DNA of 64,000 bases from Chryseobacterium jejuense (GCF_900100075.1 NZ_FNEG01000003.1:399978-463977); one strand, 5' to 3'. Shown: positions 8,994 to 17,702, numbered from the stretch's first letter. Numbers and translations are program-made. Notes: generated by a model not told the origin, from the letters alone.

Positions 8994-9680
8994 ATGAAAA
9001 TACAATTTTTAGGACAAAATTGTTTTCTGTTCACGTACAAGGACAAAACAATTTTAAGTGACCCTTTTTACAATTACAAAAAAGCGGAATCAGGTTTTGA
9101 TATTACCGCTCAAAAAATCGATTACATCCTGTTGACCCATGCTCATGGAGATCATATTGCAGATGTAGCAGAAGTATTACAGCATTATCCTGAAGCAACC
9201 GTAATTGGTGTGCCTGAAGTATGCGGATACTTTACACAGGCTAAAAATAGAGACGATGTGAACCTAGGAGGATCAGCAAAAATCGACGATCTTAAAATTT
9301 CAATGGTTCCGGCTCACCACACAAGTTCTTTCCCGGATGGAAGCTACGGTGGCGTTCCTGTAGGGTATATTTTCAGACTTCCTGAAGGTAAAAACATCTA
9401 TTTGGCTGGAGATACAGGAGTAATGGCAGATATGGAGCTATTCCCAAGATTATACGGGAATATTGATCTTTCTATCCTTCCTATCGGGAGTCACTACACC
9501 ATGTGTCCAAGAAAAGCGTCTTTTGCAGCAGCAGAATTATTAAAAACTCCAAAAGTAATCGGATGTCACTTTGATACTTTCCCTGCTATTGAAATCAATC
9601 ACGAAAGTGCGCTAAAACATTTTGCAGATAAAAATGTAGAACTTGTTTTACCAAAACTAGGGGAGACCTTCGAATTTTAA
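8994..9680 (+). CDS. UPF0173 metal-dependent hydrolase
   Basis: A 228-residue metallo-beta-lactamase-fold protein of the UPF0173/YtkL type. The metal ligands are visible: LLTHAHGDH (about residues 46-54), AHHTSS (about 107-112), AGDTG (about 141-145), GSHYTMCP (about 164-171) and the final CHFDTFP. The frame reaches a TTG 18 bp upstream; the ATG at 8994 is chosen because the family usually begins with a short strand such as MKIQFLGQNCF. It is a cytoplasmic enzyme of unknown substrate, with normal length and no obvious operon partner. Confidence 0.88.
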   Translation: MKIQFLGQNCFLFTYKDKTILSDPFYNYKKAESGFDITAQKIDYILLTHAHGDHIADVAEVLQHYPEATVIGVPEVCGYFTQAKNRDDVNLGGSAKIDDLKISMVPAHHTSSFPDGSYGGVPVGYIFRLPEGKNIYLAGDTGVMADMELFPRLYGNIDLSILPIGSHYTMCPRKASFAAAELLKTPKVIGCHFDTFPAIEINHESALKHFADKNVELVLPKLGETFEF

Positions 9681-9794
9681 TCAACAATAAGAAAGAGGTA
9701 AACTAAAAATTAGAAAAAATGGAAATGATGCGTAAGGTATTAAAAACAAAAAAAGATAATTATCAAATTACCTCTCTTCTCACTTTAAACCAAA

Positions 9795-9895
9795 AAAAAA
9801 TGGCAAGCTACCTAAATCACACCGCTACGACCAATTACCTTTGCTGCGTTCCCACCCTGGAGGATTCTCAGGAGCTGGTTGTTTAGGACTTGCCG
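9795..9895 (-). ncRNA. ffs: signal recognition particle RNA (small bacterial type)
   Basis: Read on the minus strand, the transcript starts GGCAAG-tCCTAAA and ends TTTAGG-taGCTTGCC before a run of nine T, so both ends pair into a long helix. The tip shows the helix-8 signature that binds Ffh: CCAGG on one side, a GGGA (GNRA) tetraloop closed by GU-AC, and GCAGC on the other side (CAGGGTGGGAACGCAGC). The length of about 95-100 nt suits the small SRP RNA without an Alu domain. A near-perfect Bacteroidota promoter sits directly upstream. A long plus-strand reading frame across this locus is therefore not a gene extension. Confidence 0.9.
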
Positions 9896-9897
9896 TT

Positions 9898-9928
9898 GCA
9901 AAGGTAGGAAATATTTGTAAACTTCAAA
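9898..9928 (-). promoter_or_regulatory. promoter of the SRP RNA gene
   Basis: The minus strand reads TTTG, an 18-bp spacer, then TACCTTTGC, a full match to the Bacteroidota consensus. It ends 3 nt before the start of the SRP RNA helix. Confidence 0.85.
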
Positions 9929-10026
9929 ACTTTATTAAAGAAAATTTGTCGAAAAAATGCAGTAGTAGAGCTAATCAGCTGACATTTAGAGGGATAATTT
10001 TTCAACTTTTTTCTAAAAATTTTAAC

Positions 10027-10629
10027 ATGACGAAAAGTCCATCAACATTAGGAATTATACTTTTTATTGCTACAATGATCGTTTTCTTTGTAGTATATAC
10101 TTTTTTCTCAGGAATCAATTATTTTGACATCTCACTGAAAGCCAATGCTTTTGTGTTGCCTCTTCTATATGCGGGAGCCGCATTCTGGTCTGTAAAAATC
10201 TATTGGAACAACCATAGAGTGGTAACTTTTAAAGAAGCTTTCAAAAGAGCATTCGTTCCAATGTTCATTGGAGGAATTCTTTCGATTTTCAGTATTTATG
10301 CTTTTTTAAACTTTGCAGATACGGATGCGAAAAAGCTTTTGAACTATCAATATGTTCAAAGACAGAAGTCGGAATTGGATACAGAATATACTTCTGCGAG
10401 AAAAATTTTAAAGCATCAAAAAGATATTGACGAGCTGGATCAGAAGTATAATGAAAGGGTTCAAAGCTTTAGCCCGGAGGCTGTAAAAGGAAAAGATATG
10501 CTTACCGCAAGTCATTTTTCAGGATATTTTGCAGCAATTCTTATATTTTACGTAGTTTTGTCGGTGTTTTTCGGAGCATTTTTCAGAACAAGAAGTGTCT
10601 ATCAACCCGAAGAAACAAATCAAGACTAA
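10027..10629 (+). CDS. DUF4199 membrane protein
   Basis: A 200-residue protein with four hydrophobic segments (about residues 7-29, 38-56, 74-95 and 165-188) and a charged helical hairpin between the third and fourth, the DUF4199 layout found in Bacteroidota. The open frame extends upstream to 9841, but that part is the antisense of the SRP RNA and its promoter, so the ATG at 10027 (MTKSPSTLGIIL) is the real start. The function is unknown. The glycosyltransferase gene starts 16 bp later, so the two are likely co-transcribed, as is often seen for this pair in Bacteroidota. Confidence 0.85.
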   Translation: MTKSPSTLGIILFIATMIVFFVVYTFFSGINYFDISLKANAFVLPLLYAGAAFWSVKIYWNNHRVVTFKEAFKRAFVPMFIGGILSIFSIYAFLNFADTDAKKLLNYQYVQRQKSELDTEYTSARKILKHQKDIDELDQKYNERVQSFSPEAVKGKDMLTASHFSGYFAAILIFYVVLSVFFGAFFRTRSVYQPEETNQD

Positions 10630-10645
10630 TTTTTATTAAAATTAA

Positions 10646-11596
10646 ATGAACTTATCTATAGTTATTCCGTTACTGAACGAAGAAGACTCTCTGGAAGAGC
10701 TTTTTTCAAGAATTGATAAAGTCTGCCAAACCAGTAATTTATCTTATGAAATCTGGTTTGTAGATGATGGAAGTACGGATTTGTCGTGGAGTATTATTGA
10801 GAACTTAAAAGTACAGTATCCTCAGATCCACGCTATTAAATTTTCCCGAAATTATGGGAAATCTCAGGCGCTTCATGCCGCTTTTGAAAGAACAAACGGA
10901 GATGTGGTAATTACCATGGATGCCGACTTACAGGACTTTCCGGAAGAAATCCCGGAACTGTATAATATGGTAATTCATGACAATTATGATATTGTTTCCG
11001 GTTGGAAGAAGAAGCGTTTTGATAATGTAATGACCAAAAATATCCCGTCAAAATTATTCAATGCAGCAGCCCGAAAAGTTTCAGGAGTTTATCTTCATGA
11101 CTTTAACTGCGGTTTGAAAGCTTACAAAAGGCAGGTGGTAAAATCTGTAGATGTGTATGGAGATATGCACCGTTACATTCCGGTATTGGCTGCCAATGCA
11201 GGTTTCAGAAGAATTACAGAGAAAGAAGTACAGCATCAGGCAAGACCTTACGGAACTTCAAAATTCGGAACAGAAAGATTTGTAAGAGGATTTTTGGACC
11301 TGGTTACCCTTTGGTTTGTAAGTCGTTTTGGAGGAAGGCCTATGCATTTCTTTGGAGCGGTAGGAACTTTAATGTTTATCTTCGGTTTCCTTTCGGCACT
11401 TTGGCTGGGAATATCAAAACTGATTGATGTAGCCAGAGGAATTTACGGCCATTTAATCACAAATAATCCTTGGTTCTATATTGCTTTAACCATGATGATT
11501 ATGGGAACATTACTGTTTGTAGCAGGATTCCTGGGAGAAATGATTATCAGGACAAACCGTGAGCATAAGAACTATAATATTGATGAAGTGATATAA
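10646..11596 (+). CDS. family 2 glycosyltransferase, GtrB/DPM1-like
   Basis: A 316-residue protein: an N-terminal GT-A domain with SIVIPLLNEEDSLEEL (residues 4-19), the nucleotide-binding VDDGSTD (about 40-46) and the metal-binding DADLQD (about 92-97), followed by two transmembrane helices near residues 232-256 and 272-297. This is the layout of polyprenyl-phosphate sugar transferases (GtrB, ArnC, YkcC), which load a sugar onto a lipid carrier at the inner face of the membrane. The sugar is not predictable. It follows the DUF4199 gene closely and ends at a terminator. Confidence 0.9.
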   Translation: MNLSIVIPLLNEEDSLEELFSRIDKVCQTSNLSYEIWFVDDGSTDLSWSIIENLKVQYPQIHAIKFSRNYGKSQALHAAFERTNGDVVITMDADLQDFPEEIPELYNMVIHDNYDIVSGWKKKRFDNVMTKNIPSKLFNAAARKVSGVYLHDFNCGLKAYKRQVVKSVDVYGDMHRYIPVLAANAGFRRITEKEVQHQARPYGTSKFGTERFVRGFLDLVTLWFVSRFGGRPMHFFGAVGTLMFIFGFLSALWLGISKLIDVARGIYGHLITNNPWFYIALTMMIMGTLLFVAGFLGEMIIRTNREHKNYNIDEVI

Positions 11597-11635
11597 TATT
11601 AATCAATATACTTTAATCAATTGTAGATAAATATA

Positions 11636-11675
11636 AATATCTCAGGAAGTCTAGATCTTTCTGAGATATTTTTTT
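11636..11675 (+). terminator. hairpin terminator after the glycosyltransferase
   Basis: A 10-bp stem (AATATCTCAG / CTGAGATATT) with a 15-nt loop followed by a T run. Confidence 0.75.
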
Positions 11676-11994
11676 ATATCTTAAATTTTTTCATCTTAGA
11701 AGATCATTGTAATGGAAGTATGATTGACTATTTAACATGATAATTTAAGAATCAGTAATCTTGATTATTTTAGTTGATATTTTAATATTTGATCTGATAA
11801 AAAGTTCAGGAAAATATAAAAAACTCTTGTTCCCAAAAAGCAAAAAATTGAAAATTATCAGGTATTTTATTGTCAAAAGACAAAGATTTTTAGAAATTTT
11901 AATCCTATTTTTGTTAAAAGATATTCTTGAAAGCCCGGGAAACTTTCAAGAAAGCAGATCATAATGATCATCAGTAGAATATTTAAAATTAAAT
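11676..11994. other. AT-rich intergenic region with one compact hairpin
   Basis: Apart from the hairpin at 11924-11952 (10-bp perfect arms TTCTTGAAAG and CTTTCAAGAA around a CCCGGG-containing loop) I see nothing here. The short frames on both strands have no start context or family resemblance. The hairpin has no T run, so it is more likely a leader structure or operator for the gene at 11995. Confidence 0.5.
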
Positions 11995-12696
11995 ATGAAA
12001 AAAGTACTTTACACATTAATGTTGGTTGCAGTAGTTTCCTGTGGAAAAGTTTCTCCAAAAGGAAATATTGAAAAGAAAGATGTGGACGTTCCGGAATTTG
12101 TTAATCTGGATCTTAACGGGAAATTCCGTGTATTTTATGCCAGAGGAGAAAAGAACTTTGTGGAAATAGAAACCTATCCTAATGTTGCCAATAATCTGGA
12201 TGTAGATGTAAAAGATAAAACCCTTTTCATCAACGAAAAGAGGGGAACAAAAGGCGTAGATTTTTACAATGTAACCATCTATTCAAAATATAACCTTGAA
12301 AAAGTAGCTGTTTCAGACTCAGTGGAAGTAAATATTTCCAGCGAAATTAAAACCGATAATTTCAGACTGAATATGAAAAATAATGCAAGCTTCATGGGAT
12401 CTGTCAACACAAGAAGGGCAGAAGTGGAAATGCATAACAGAAGCCGTGCTAACTTTTTAGGATTGTCCAAAGATGCAGTGATAAAGATCTCTGATACAGC
12501 AAGTCTCATTGCTCCTTACTGGAAAATCACCAATCTGAATATAGATTCCAAAAACGGAAACTATGCAGAAGTGAATGTAAAAGATTCTCTAAAAGGAAAT
12601 ATTCAGAACACAGCAAAATTGATCTACTATAATGATCCAATCAGAGCCTTTAAAGTAGAGAAGACTACAAAAGTTGAGAATAAGAAATTAGATTAG
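11995..12696 (+). CDS. head GIN domain (DUF2807) lipoprotein
   Basis: A 233-residue exported protein. The signal peptide ends in a lipobox (V-V-S-C, Cys at about residue 16). The remainder is beta-rich with repeating short strands in the DUF2807 pattern (LNGKFRVFYARG, then KVAVSDSVEVNI and similar turns), which folds as a right-handed beta-solenoid. Family members are anchored in the Bacteroidota envelope; adhesion-like roles are proposed but unproven. A palindromic hairpin lies 43 bp upstream and the stop codon is joined directly to the 170-bp repeat described next. Confidence 0.85.
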   Translation: MKKVLYTLMLVAVVSCGKVSPKGNIEKKDVDVPEFVNLDLNGKFRVFYARGEKNFVEIETYPNVANNLDVDVKDKTLFINEKRGTKGVDFYNVTIYSKYNLEKVAVSDSVEVNISSEIKTDNFRLNMKNNASFMGSVNTRRAEVEMHNRSRANFLGLSKDAVIKISDTASLIAPYWKITNLNIDSKNGNYAEVNVKDSLKGNIQNTAKLIYYNDPIRAFKVEKTTKVENKKLD

Positions 12697-12860
12697 AAGG
12701 CTGGAAGATGGGAGCCGGAAGCTGGAAGTAATTTTAGCTTACCGAACTTGAATTTCACTTTTTAATTAAATAAAGTATAGAATAATAAGATAAATGGCAG
12801 AAGTTTGAACTTTGGGATGTAAGATCTTCCAATTCCCAGCTTCCCACTTCCAGCCTAAAA
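12691..12860. repeat. 170-bp direct repeat, copy 1, with inverted termini
   Basis: It matches 13221-13390 without gaps at an exact offset of 530 bp, with about eight substitutions. The two ends are 30-bp imperfect inverted repeats (GGCTGGAAGATGGGAGC... and ...CCCACTTCCAGCC, about 23 of 30 match), giving a MITE-like shape. It starts at the last codon of the head GIN gene. Confidence 0.9.
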
Positions 12861-12869
12861 AATTAAAAC

Positions 12870-13226
12870 ATGAGCTTCAAATTTGAGAAACTGGTGATCT
12901 GGCAGAAATCGATGGATTTTGGAGAACAGGTTTTTAATCTGTCTCAATGTTTTCCAAAAGATGAAGTATTTAATCTTACCTCACAAATAAGAAGAGCAAC
13001 GGATTCTATAGCTTTGAATATTTCTGAAGGCAGTATTTTACAGTCAAAATTAGAATTTAGAAAATTTTTAGGATACGCAATCCGCTCTTTAGCAGAAACA
13101 GTAACCTGCTTATATAAAGCAAAAAATAGAAAGTATATTACAGAAGTAGAATTTGATAAAATTTATATTGAAAGTTATAATCTAATGAATCAAATTATAG
13201 CTTTTAGAAATCAGATAAAAGATTAA
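12870..13226 (+). CDS. four-helix-bundle protein (S23/TIGR02436 type)
   Basis: A 118-residue protein with the classic family text: FEKLVIWQKSMDF at the N-terminus, a LTSQIRRATDSIALNISEG core (about residues 38-56) and FRKFLGYAIRSLAE (about 64-77). Relatives are encoded in intervening sequences of 23S rRNA genes, as accessory (Avd-like) proteins of diversity-generating retroelements, or stand alone. Here no reverse transcriptase or rRNA is nearby. The gene lies exactly between two 170-bp direct repeats with inverted termini, and its stop codon is part of the second repeat, suggesting it travels with that repeat. Its molecular role is unknown. Confidence 0.9.
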   Translation: MSFKFEKLVIWQKSMDFGEQVFNLSQCFPKDEVFNLTSQIRRATDSIALNISEGSILQSKLEFRKFLGYAIRSLAETVTCLYKAKNRKYITEVEFDKIYIESYNLMNQIIAFRNQIKD

Positions 13227-13390
13227 AAGGCTGGAAGATGGGAGCCGGAAGCTGGAAGTAATTTTAGTTTACCGAACTTGAATTTCACTTTTTAATTAAA
13301 TAAAGTATAGAATAATAAGATAAATGGCAGAAGTTTGAACTTTGGGATATAAGATTTTCCAACTCCCAGCTTCTCTCTTCCAGCCTAAAA
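13221..13390. repeat. 170-bp direct repeat, copy 2
   Basis: Same as copy 1 at +530 bp. Just beyond it (13391-13472) the text AATAGAATAATAA ... CTCTTCCAGCCTCCAGCTTCC resembles the right half of a third, decayed copy, ending 8 bp before the phosphosugar mutase start. Confidence 0.88.
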
Positions 13391-13480
13391 AAATAGAATA
13401 ATAAATCAAAAGCTGAATGGCTAAACTGGGACAAAAAACACCTCCCTCTTCCAGCCTCCAGCTTCCAAACTAAACTAAAT

Positions 13481-15196
13481 ATGAACACATTAGAAAAAGC
13501 GAAACTTTGGTTAAATGAGACCTTCGATGCAGAAACGAGAAATGCTGTACAGGCGTTAATCGACAGTAATTCTCCAGATTTAGAGGATTCTTTCTACAGA
13601 GAGCTGGAATTTGGAACAGGAGGAATGCGTGGGATTATGGGAGTAGGAACCAACCGCTTAAATAAATATACATTAGGACAGGCCACTCAGGGATTAGCTA
13701 ACTATATGCTAGAGCAGTTCAAAGGAGAGGAAATCAAAGTAGCCATTGCTTATGACGTTCGTCACAATTCTAAAGAATTCGGAAAACTGGTAGCAGATGT
13801 TTTAACAGCAAACGGAATTAAAGTTTTGCTTTTCAAAGATCACAGACCAACTCCTGAACTTTCTTTCACTGTTCGTGATAAAAAATGTAACGGAGGAATC
13901 GTATTAACGGCTTCTCACAATCCACCTGAATATAACGGATACAAAGTATATTGGAATGACGGAGCACAGATTGTTCCACCAAATGATGAGGCTATTATCA
14001 AAGAAGTATATTCTGTAAAATTTGAAGAAATCAAATTCAACGGAAATGATGATCTGATCGAATGGGTAGGAGAAGAGCAGGATGATGTTTACATAGATGC
14101 ATGTATTGAAAATTCCACTTACCAGAATGAAGGAAAAGGAAACTTAAATATTGTTTTCACTTCTATCCACGGAACCACTTATACTACAATTCCTAAAGCT
14201 TTAGCTAAAGCAGGTTTCAAAAAAGTAGACCTTGTTAAAGAACAGATGATTCCAAGTGGAAATTTCCCTACAGTAGCATCTCCAAACCCGGAAGAACCGG
14301 CAGCGTTGGAAATGGCTATGGATCTTGCAAAAATCACTAATGCAGACATCGTTATCGGAACAGATCCGGATGGTGACAGATTAGGAATTGCCGTAAGAAA
14401 CCTTGATGGTGAAATGCAATTGTTGAACGGAAACCAAACCAATACTATCCTTACGTATTATATACTGAACGAATGGAGAAAGCAAGGAAGAATTACCGGA
14501 AAAGAATTCATTGGTTCTACCATCGTTACTTCAGACATTTTCTATGATATTGCACAGAAATTCGGTGTTGAATGCAAAGTGGGTCTTACGGGATTCAAAT
14601 GGATCGGAAAAATGATCCGTGAAGCAGAAGGAACTCAGAAATTTGTGTGTGGTGGAGAAGAAAGTTTCGGTTTCATGACCGGAGATTTTGTTCGTGATAA
14701 AGACTCTTGTGGAAGTATCCTTCTGGCTTGTGAAATTGCTGCTTGGTGTAAAGCTAACGGTAAAACGATGTATCAGTACATGATCGAGATCTATGAAGAT
14801 TTGGGAATGTATTTTGAAGGATTAATCAATATTGTTAGAAAAGGAAGACAAGGTGCTGAGGAAATCCAGGATATGATGAAAAACTTCCGTGAAAACCCAC
14901 CAAAAGAATTGGCAGGTTCATTAGTGGAAGAAGTAAAAGACTTTAAAGAACAGACAAGTCTTACCATTTCATCAGGAGAGAAAAAAGTAATGAACGAAAT
15001 TCCACAGTCTAACGTATTAATTTACTATACGCAGGATGGAACTAAAGTTTGTGTAAGACCTTCAGGAACAGAACCAAAAATTAAATTCTATGTTTCAGTA
15101 AAAGACTCTATCTCTTCTGAAGCAGACTTTAAAGATAAACTGAAATCATTGGAAGCTAAAATTCAGGCTGTTAAAACAGATTTAAAACTGGATTAA
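13481..15196 (+). CDS. phospho-sugar mutase (alpha-D-phosphohexomutase family)
   Basis: A 571-residue enzyme that interconverts 1- and 6-phosphates of hexoses, probably phosphoglucomutase/phosphomannomutase. Visible landmarks: FGTGGMRGIMGVGTNRLN (about residues 44-61), the phosphoserine loop TASHNPPEYNG with Ser145, the magnesium loop DPDGDRLG (about 294-301), the sugar loop GGEESFGF (about 389-396) and the phosphate loop RPSGTEPKIKFY near the C-terminus. Length and order match the PgcA-like branch common in Bacteroidota. It supplies sugar phosphates for nucleotide sugars. It starts right after the repeat cluster. Confidence 0.93.
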   Translation: MNTLEKAKLWLNETFDAETRNAVQALIDSNSPDLEDSFYRELEFGTGGMRGIMGVGTNRLNKYTLGQATQGLANYMLEQFKGEEIKVAIAYDVRHNSKEFGKLVADVLTANGIKVLLFKDHRPTPELSFTVRDKKCNGGIVLTASHNPPEYNGYKVYWNDGAQIVPPNDEAIIKEVYSVKFEEIKFNGNDDLIEWVGEEQDDVYIDACIENSTYQNEGKGNLNIVFTSIHGTTYTTIPKALAKAGFKKVDLVKEQMIPSGNFPTVASPNPEEPAALEMAMDLAKITNADIVIGTDPDGDRLGIAVRNLDGEMQLLNGNQTNTILTYYILNEWRKQGRITGKEFIGSTIVTSDIFYDIAQKFGVECKVGLTGFKWIGKMIREAEGTQKFVCGGEESFGFMTGDFVRDKDSCGSILLACEIAAWCKANGKTMYQYMIEIYEDLGMYFEGLINIVRKGRQGAEEIQDMMKNFRENPPKELAGSLVEEVKDFKEQTSLTISSGEKKVMNEIPQSNVLIYYTQDGTKVCVRPSGTEPKIKFYVSVKDSISSEADFKDKLKSLEAKIQAVKTDLKLD

Positions 15197-15214
15197 TTAT
15201 CTGATAAAGCAACC

Positions 15215-16111
15215 ATGATAAAAAAAATTATAGCAGTGTGTATACTGTCTGTAGCTGTAGTTTCCTGTAAAAAGGAAACTGCGGTTTCTGATGTAAAACC
15301 TGCAAAAGACTCAATCGCTAAAAACGAAACCAAAGAGGATCAGTACAAACCCATTGATACAGCGTGTTCTTCAAATAATAAAACAGAAGATTATATTACA
15401 GCTTTGCAATGGTATCGTACCAAAATAGACAAAGAGATTGCAGGAAATAATCCGGAGCAAAACAATAAAGTGTATGAAGATTATGTGAAAATCAGAGATA
15501 AATACACGGATTGTTTGAATGATTCTCAAACTGAGATCCTCGACAAATATGTTGATTATCATACAGGACCGGATACCTATAATCTGCCAGATAACATAAA
15601 GAAAATGGCTGCTGAATTGAATAAAGCAGGCCTTGAATTCCGCGTGATGGGAGAAGGGCTTACAGAAATTCATTCATTGCCTGGCTATTATGAGTCTGTT
15701 TTCAAGAATAAAGTAACGCCTGATTATGCTGCCTATATCTCACAGATGGCAAAAGATAATAAGGAAAACTATGCTGTGAACGGTGGACTTTTAATTACTT
15801 GGGAAGAATTGGGAGACCGATTGATCGAGTGGGAGAATTTTATCAATAAATATCCTAAAAGCTCACTGATAAAGAAAGCAAAAGATAATTATCACAACTA
15901 CTTACTGGATTACCTTCTGGGAATGGACAGTGATAGGATATATGATAGTGAAGAAAGGAAAATTTATGATGATAAAAGAGAAGCATATAATGCACTCATC
16001 AAAAAAAATCCAAACTCTACTACTGCAAAAAAAACTAAAGAACTAATAGCCGCCTATGATTCCCAGATACCTGTGGATCAGATAGAAGACAAAATTAATC
16101 TGAGAAGATAA
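15215..16111 (+). CDS. hypothetical lipoprotein, helical
   Basis: A 298-residue protein with a lipoprotein signal peptide (lipobox V-V-S-C, Cys at about 18), a Lys/Glu-rich linker, and an all-helical body. Two segments (NKYPKSSLIKKAKDNY and KKNPNSTTAKKTKELI) look like the ends of TPR-type helix pairs. It lies 18 bp after the phosphosugar mutase and 27 bp before the aminotransferase, so the three may form one transcript. I do not recognise the family beyond that. Confidence 0.75.
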   Translation: MIKKIIAVCILSVAVVSCKKETAVSDVKPAKDSIAKNETKEDQYKPIDTACSSNNKTEDYITALQWYRTKIDKEIAGNNPEQNNKVYEDYVKIRDKYTDCLNDSQTEILDKYVDYHTGPDTYNLPDNIKKMAAELNKAGLEFRVMGEGLTEIHSLPGYYESVFKNKVTPDYAAYISQMAKDNKENYAVNGGLLITWEELGDRLIEWENFINKYPKSSLIKKAKDNYHNYLLDYLLGMDSDRIYDSEERKIYDDKREAYNALIKKNPNSTTAKKTKELIAAYDSQIPVDQIEDKINLRR

Positions 16112-16138
16112 TATTAGTAAATTTTAAATAAGAATAAA

Positions 16139-17392
16139 GTGAAAGTTTCAAAATTAGCAGCGAACCTGATCGGTTCTGAAATTGTAAAAATTGGTAACGA
16201 AGTAAATGATCTAAAAGCAAAAGGTGCAGAAATTGCCAATCTTACTATTGGTGACCTGAATTCTAATATCTATCCTATTCCGGCACTGCTGAAGGAAGAA
16301 ATTCAGAAAGCCTATCAGAATAATCTGACAAACTATCCACCTGCGAACGGACTTTTATCTTTAAGAAAAGAAGTTTCCAAAGACTTGAAAAACAGATGGA
16401 ACCTGGATTATTCTCCAAACGATATTTTGATTACAGCAGGATCAAGACCTTTGATTTATGCAGTATATAAAACCATCGTAGACGAAGGGGATAAAATTGT
16501 ATATCCAACACCATCATGGAATAACAATCATTACGCTTACCTTACTTCTGCCAATGCCGTAGAAGTAAAAACAAAGCCTGAAACAAACTTCCTTCCAACA
16601 GCAGACGATTTAAGACCTCATTTGGACGGTGCTGTTTTGTTAGCACTTTGTTCACCATTAAACCCAACAGGAACAATGTTCACAAGAGAGCAGCTTTCTG
16701 AAATCTGTGAATTGGTGATTGCTGAAAACAAAAAAAGAGGAGCAGATGAAAAACCGTTATACCTAATGTATGATCAGATCTATTCTAACCTTACTTTTGG
16801 TGCAGAACATGTAGATCCAGTTTCTCTTTTCCCTGAAATGAAAGAATATACAGTGTACATTGACGGTATTTCAAAATGCTTAGCAGCAACAGGAGTACGT
16901 GTAGGATGGGGATTCGGGCCTGCTCATATTATTGATAAAATGAAGGCTCTTCTTACACACGTAGGAGCTTGGGCACCAAAACCAGAGCAGGAAGCTACTG
17001 CGAAATTCTATGAAAACCCTGAAAATGTAAACGTATTCGTAGAGGATTTCAAAGGTAAATTAGAAGAAAGCTTAAAAGTTCTTCACGGTGGTGTTCAGGA
17101 GCTTAAAGCAAAAGGACTAGCGGTAGACAGTATTGAACCAATGGGAGCTCTTTACCTTACCATCAAATTAGACTATATTGGAAAAACAAAACCTGATGGA
17201 GCTGTTATTGAAAACTCTTCAGACCTTGTATTCTACTTAATCAATGAGGCAGGAGTGGCTTTAGTTCCATTCTCAGCATTCGGGGAAGACAAATCTGAAC
17301 CTTGGTTCCGTGCTTCCGTTGGAGGATTAGCTGTTGATGAGATCAAAGTAATGCTTCCAAAGCTAGAAGCTGCTTTGAATAATCTGAAGTAA
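16139..17392 (+). CDS. PLP-dependent aminotransferase, class I/II
   Basis: A 417-residue fold-type I enzyme. It begins with GTG (16139) and no ATG fits; MKVSKLAANLIGSEIVKI is a normal N-terminus. Motifs: NLTIGDLNSNIYPIP (substrate-entry region), CSPLNPTGTMF (about residues 175-185), YDQIYSNLTF (PLP Asp/Tyr, about 214-223), SKCLAATGVRVGW with the PLP lysine (about 240) and a C-terminal RASVGG with the substrate-carboxylate arginine. It is related to aspartate/methionine aminotransferases; the exact amino acid is not decidable. Confidence 0.88.
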   Translation: MKVSKLAANLIGSEIVKIGNEVNDLKAKGAEIANLTIGDLNSNIYPIPALLKEEIQKAYQNNLTNYPPANGLLSLRKEVSKDLKNRWNLDYSPNDILITAGSRPLIYAVYKTIVDEGDKIVYPTPSWNNNHYAYLTSANAVEVKTKPETNFLPTADDLRPHLDGAVLLALCSPLNPTGTMFTREQLSEICELVIAENKKRGADEKPLYLMYDQIYSNLTFGAEHVDPVSLFPEMKEYTVYIDGISKCLAATGVRVGWGFGPAHIIDKMKALLTHVGAWAPKPEQEATAKFYENPENVNVFVEDFKGKLEESLKVLHGGVQELKAKGLAVDSIEPMGALYLTIKLDYIGKTKPDGAVIENSSDLVFYLINEAGVALVPFSAFGEDKSEPWFRASVGGLAVDEIKVMLPKLEAALNNLK

Positions 17393-17670
17393 TTAAGCTT
17401 ACTTAATTGATAAATGTACCAGTGTACCAGTTTACCAATTTTCATATTGGTGAATATTGTTACACTGGTACATTGTTATATTGATACATTATAAAAATGT
17501 CACGCTGAGCGGAGTCGAAGCGTTTTTAATGCTATAATCCATGCAGCTTTCTACTCATTTCTCTATATTTTCCGGATCTACGGAATCATTTTTCTGATTA
17601 ATTATATAAACTAACGCATGGTTGTTATTTTATAAAAAAATTAAATAAATATTAAAAATTAAACAAACAT
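17393..17670. repeat. intergenic region with a long hairpin and a TGAGCGGAGTCGAAG motif
   Basis: A long inverted repeat spans 17413-17474: outer arms AATGTACCAGTGTA / TACACTGGTACATT are a perfect 14 bp and an inner ACCAAT / ATTGGT stem continues it. At 17500-17523 lies TCACGCTGAGCGGAGTCGAAGCGT, a text of the kind that recurs between genes in many Bacteroidota. No gene is seen. The hairpin may also end the aminotransferase transcript. Confidence 0.6.
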
Positions 17671-17702
17671 TTTGTACTACAGTCAACAAGGAATTACCTT
17701 TG
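17671..17702 (+). promoter_or_regulatory. promoter of the PAP2 gene
   Basis: TTTG, exactly 20 bp, then TACCTTTG: full consensus for the primary sigma factor of Bacteroidota. The predicted start of transcription leaves a leader of about 40 nt. Confidence 0.85.

Noticed and set aside
9841..10026. N-terminal extension of the DUF4199 protein
   Set aside because: This stretch is the antisense of the SRP RNA and its promoter; the protein pattern of the family begins at the ATG 10027.
11761..12058. Short genes on either strand before the head GIN gene
   Set aside because: Lys/Ile/Phe-rich chance frames in AT-rich DNA without promoter or family resemblance.
12870..13226. Avd protein of a diversity-generating retroelement
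   Set aside because: No reverse transcriptase, template repeat or variable-repeat target is present nearby.
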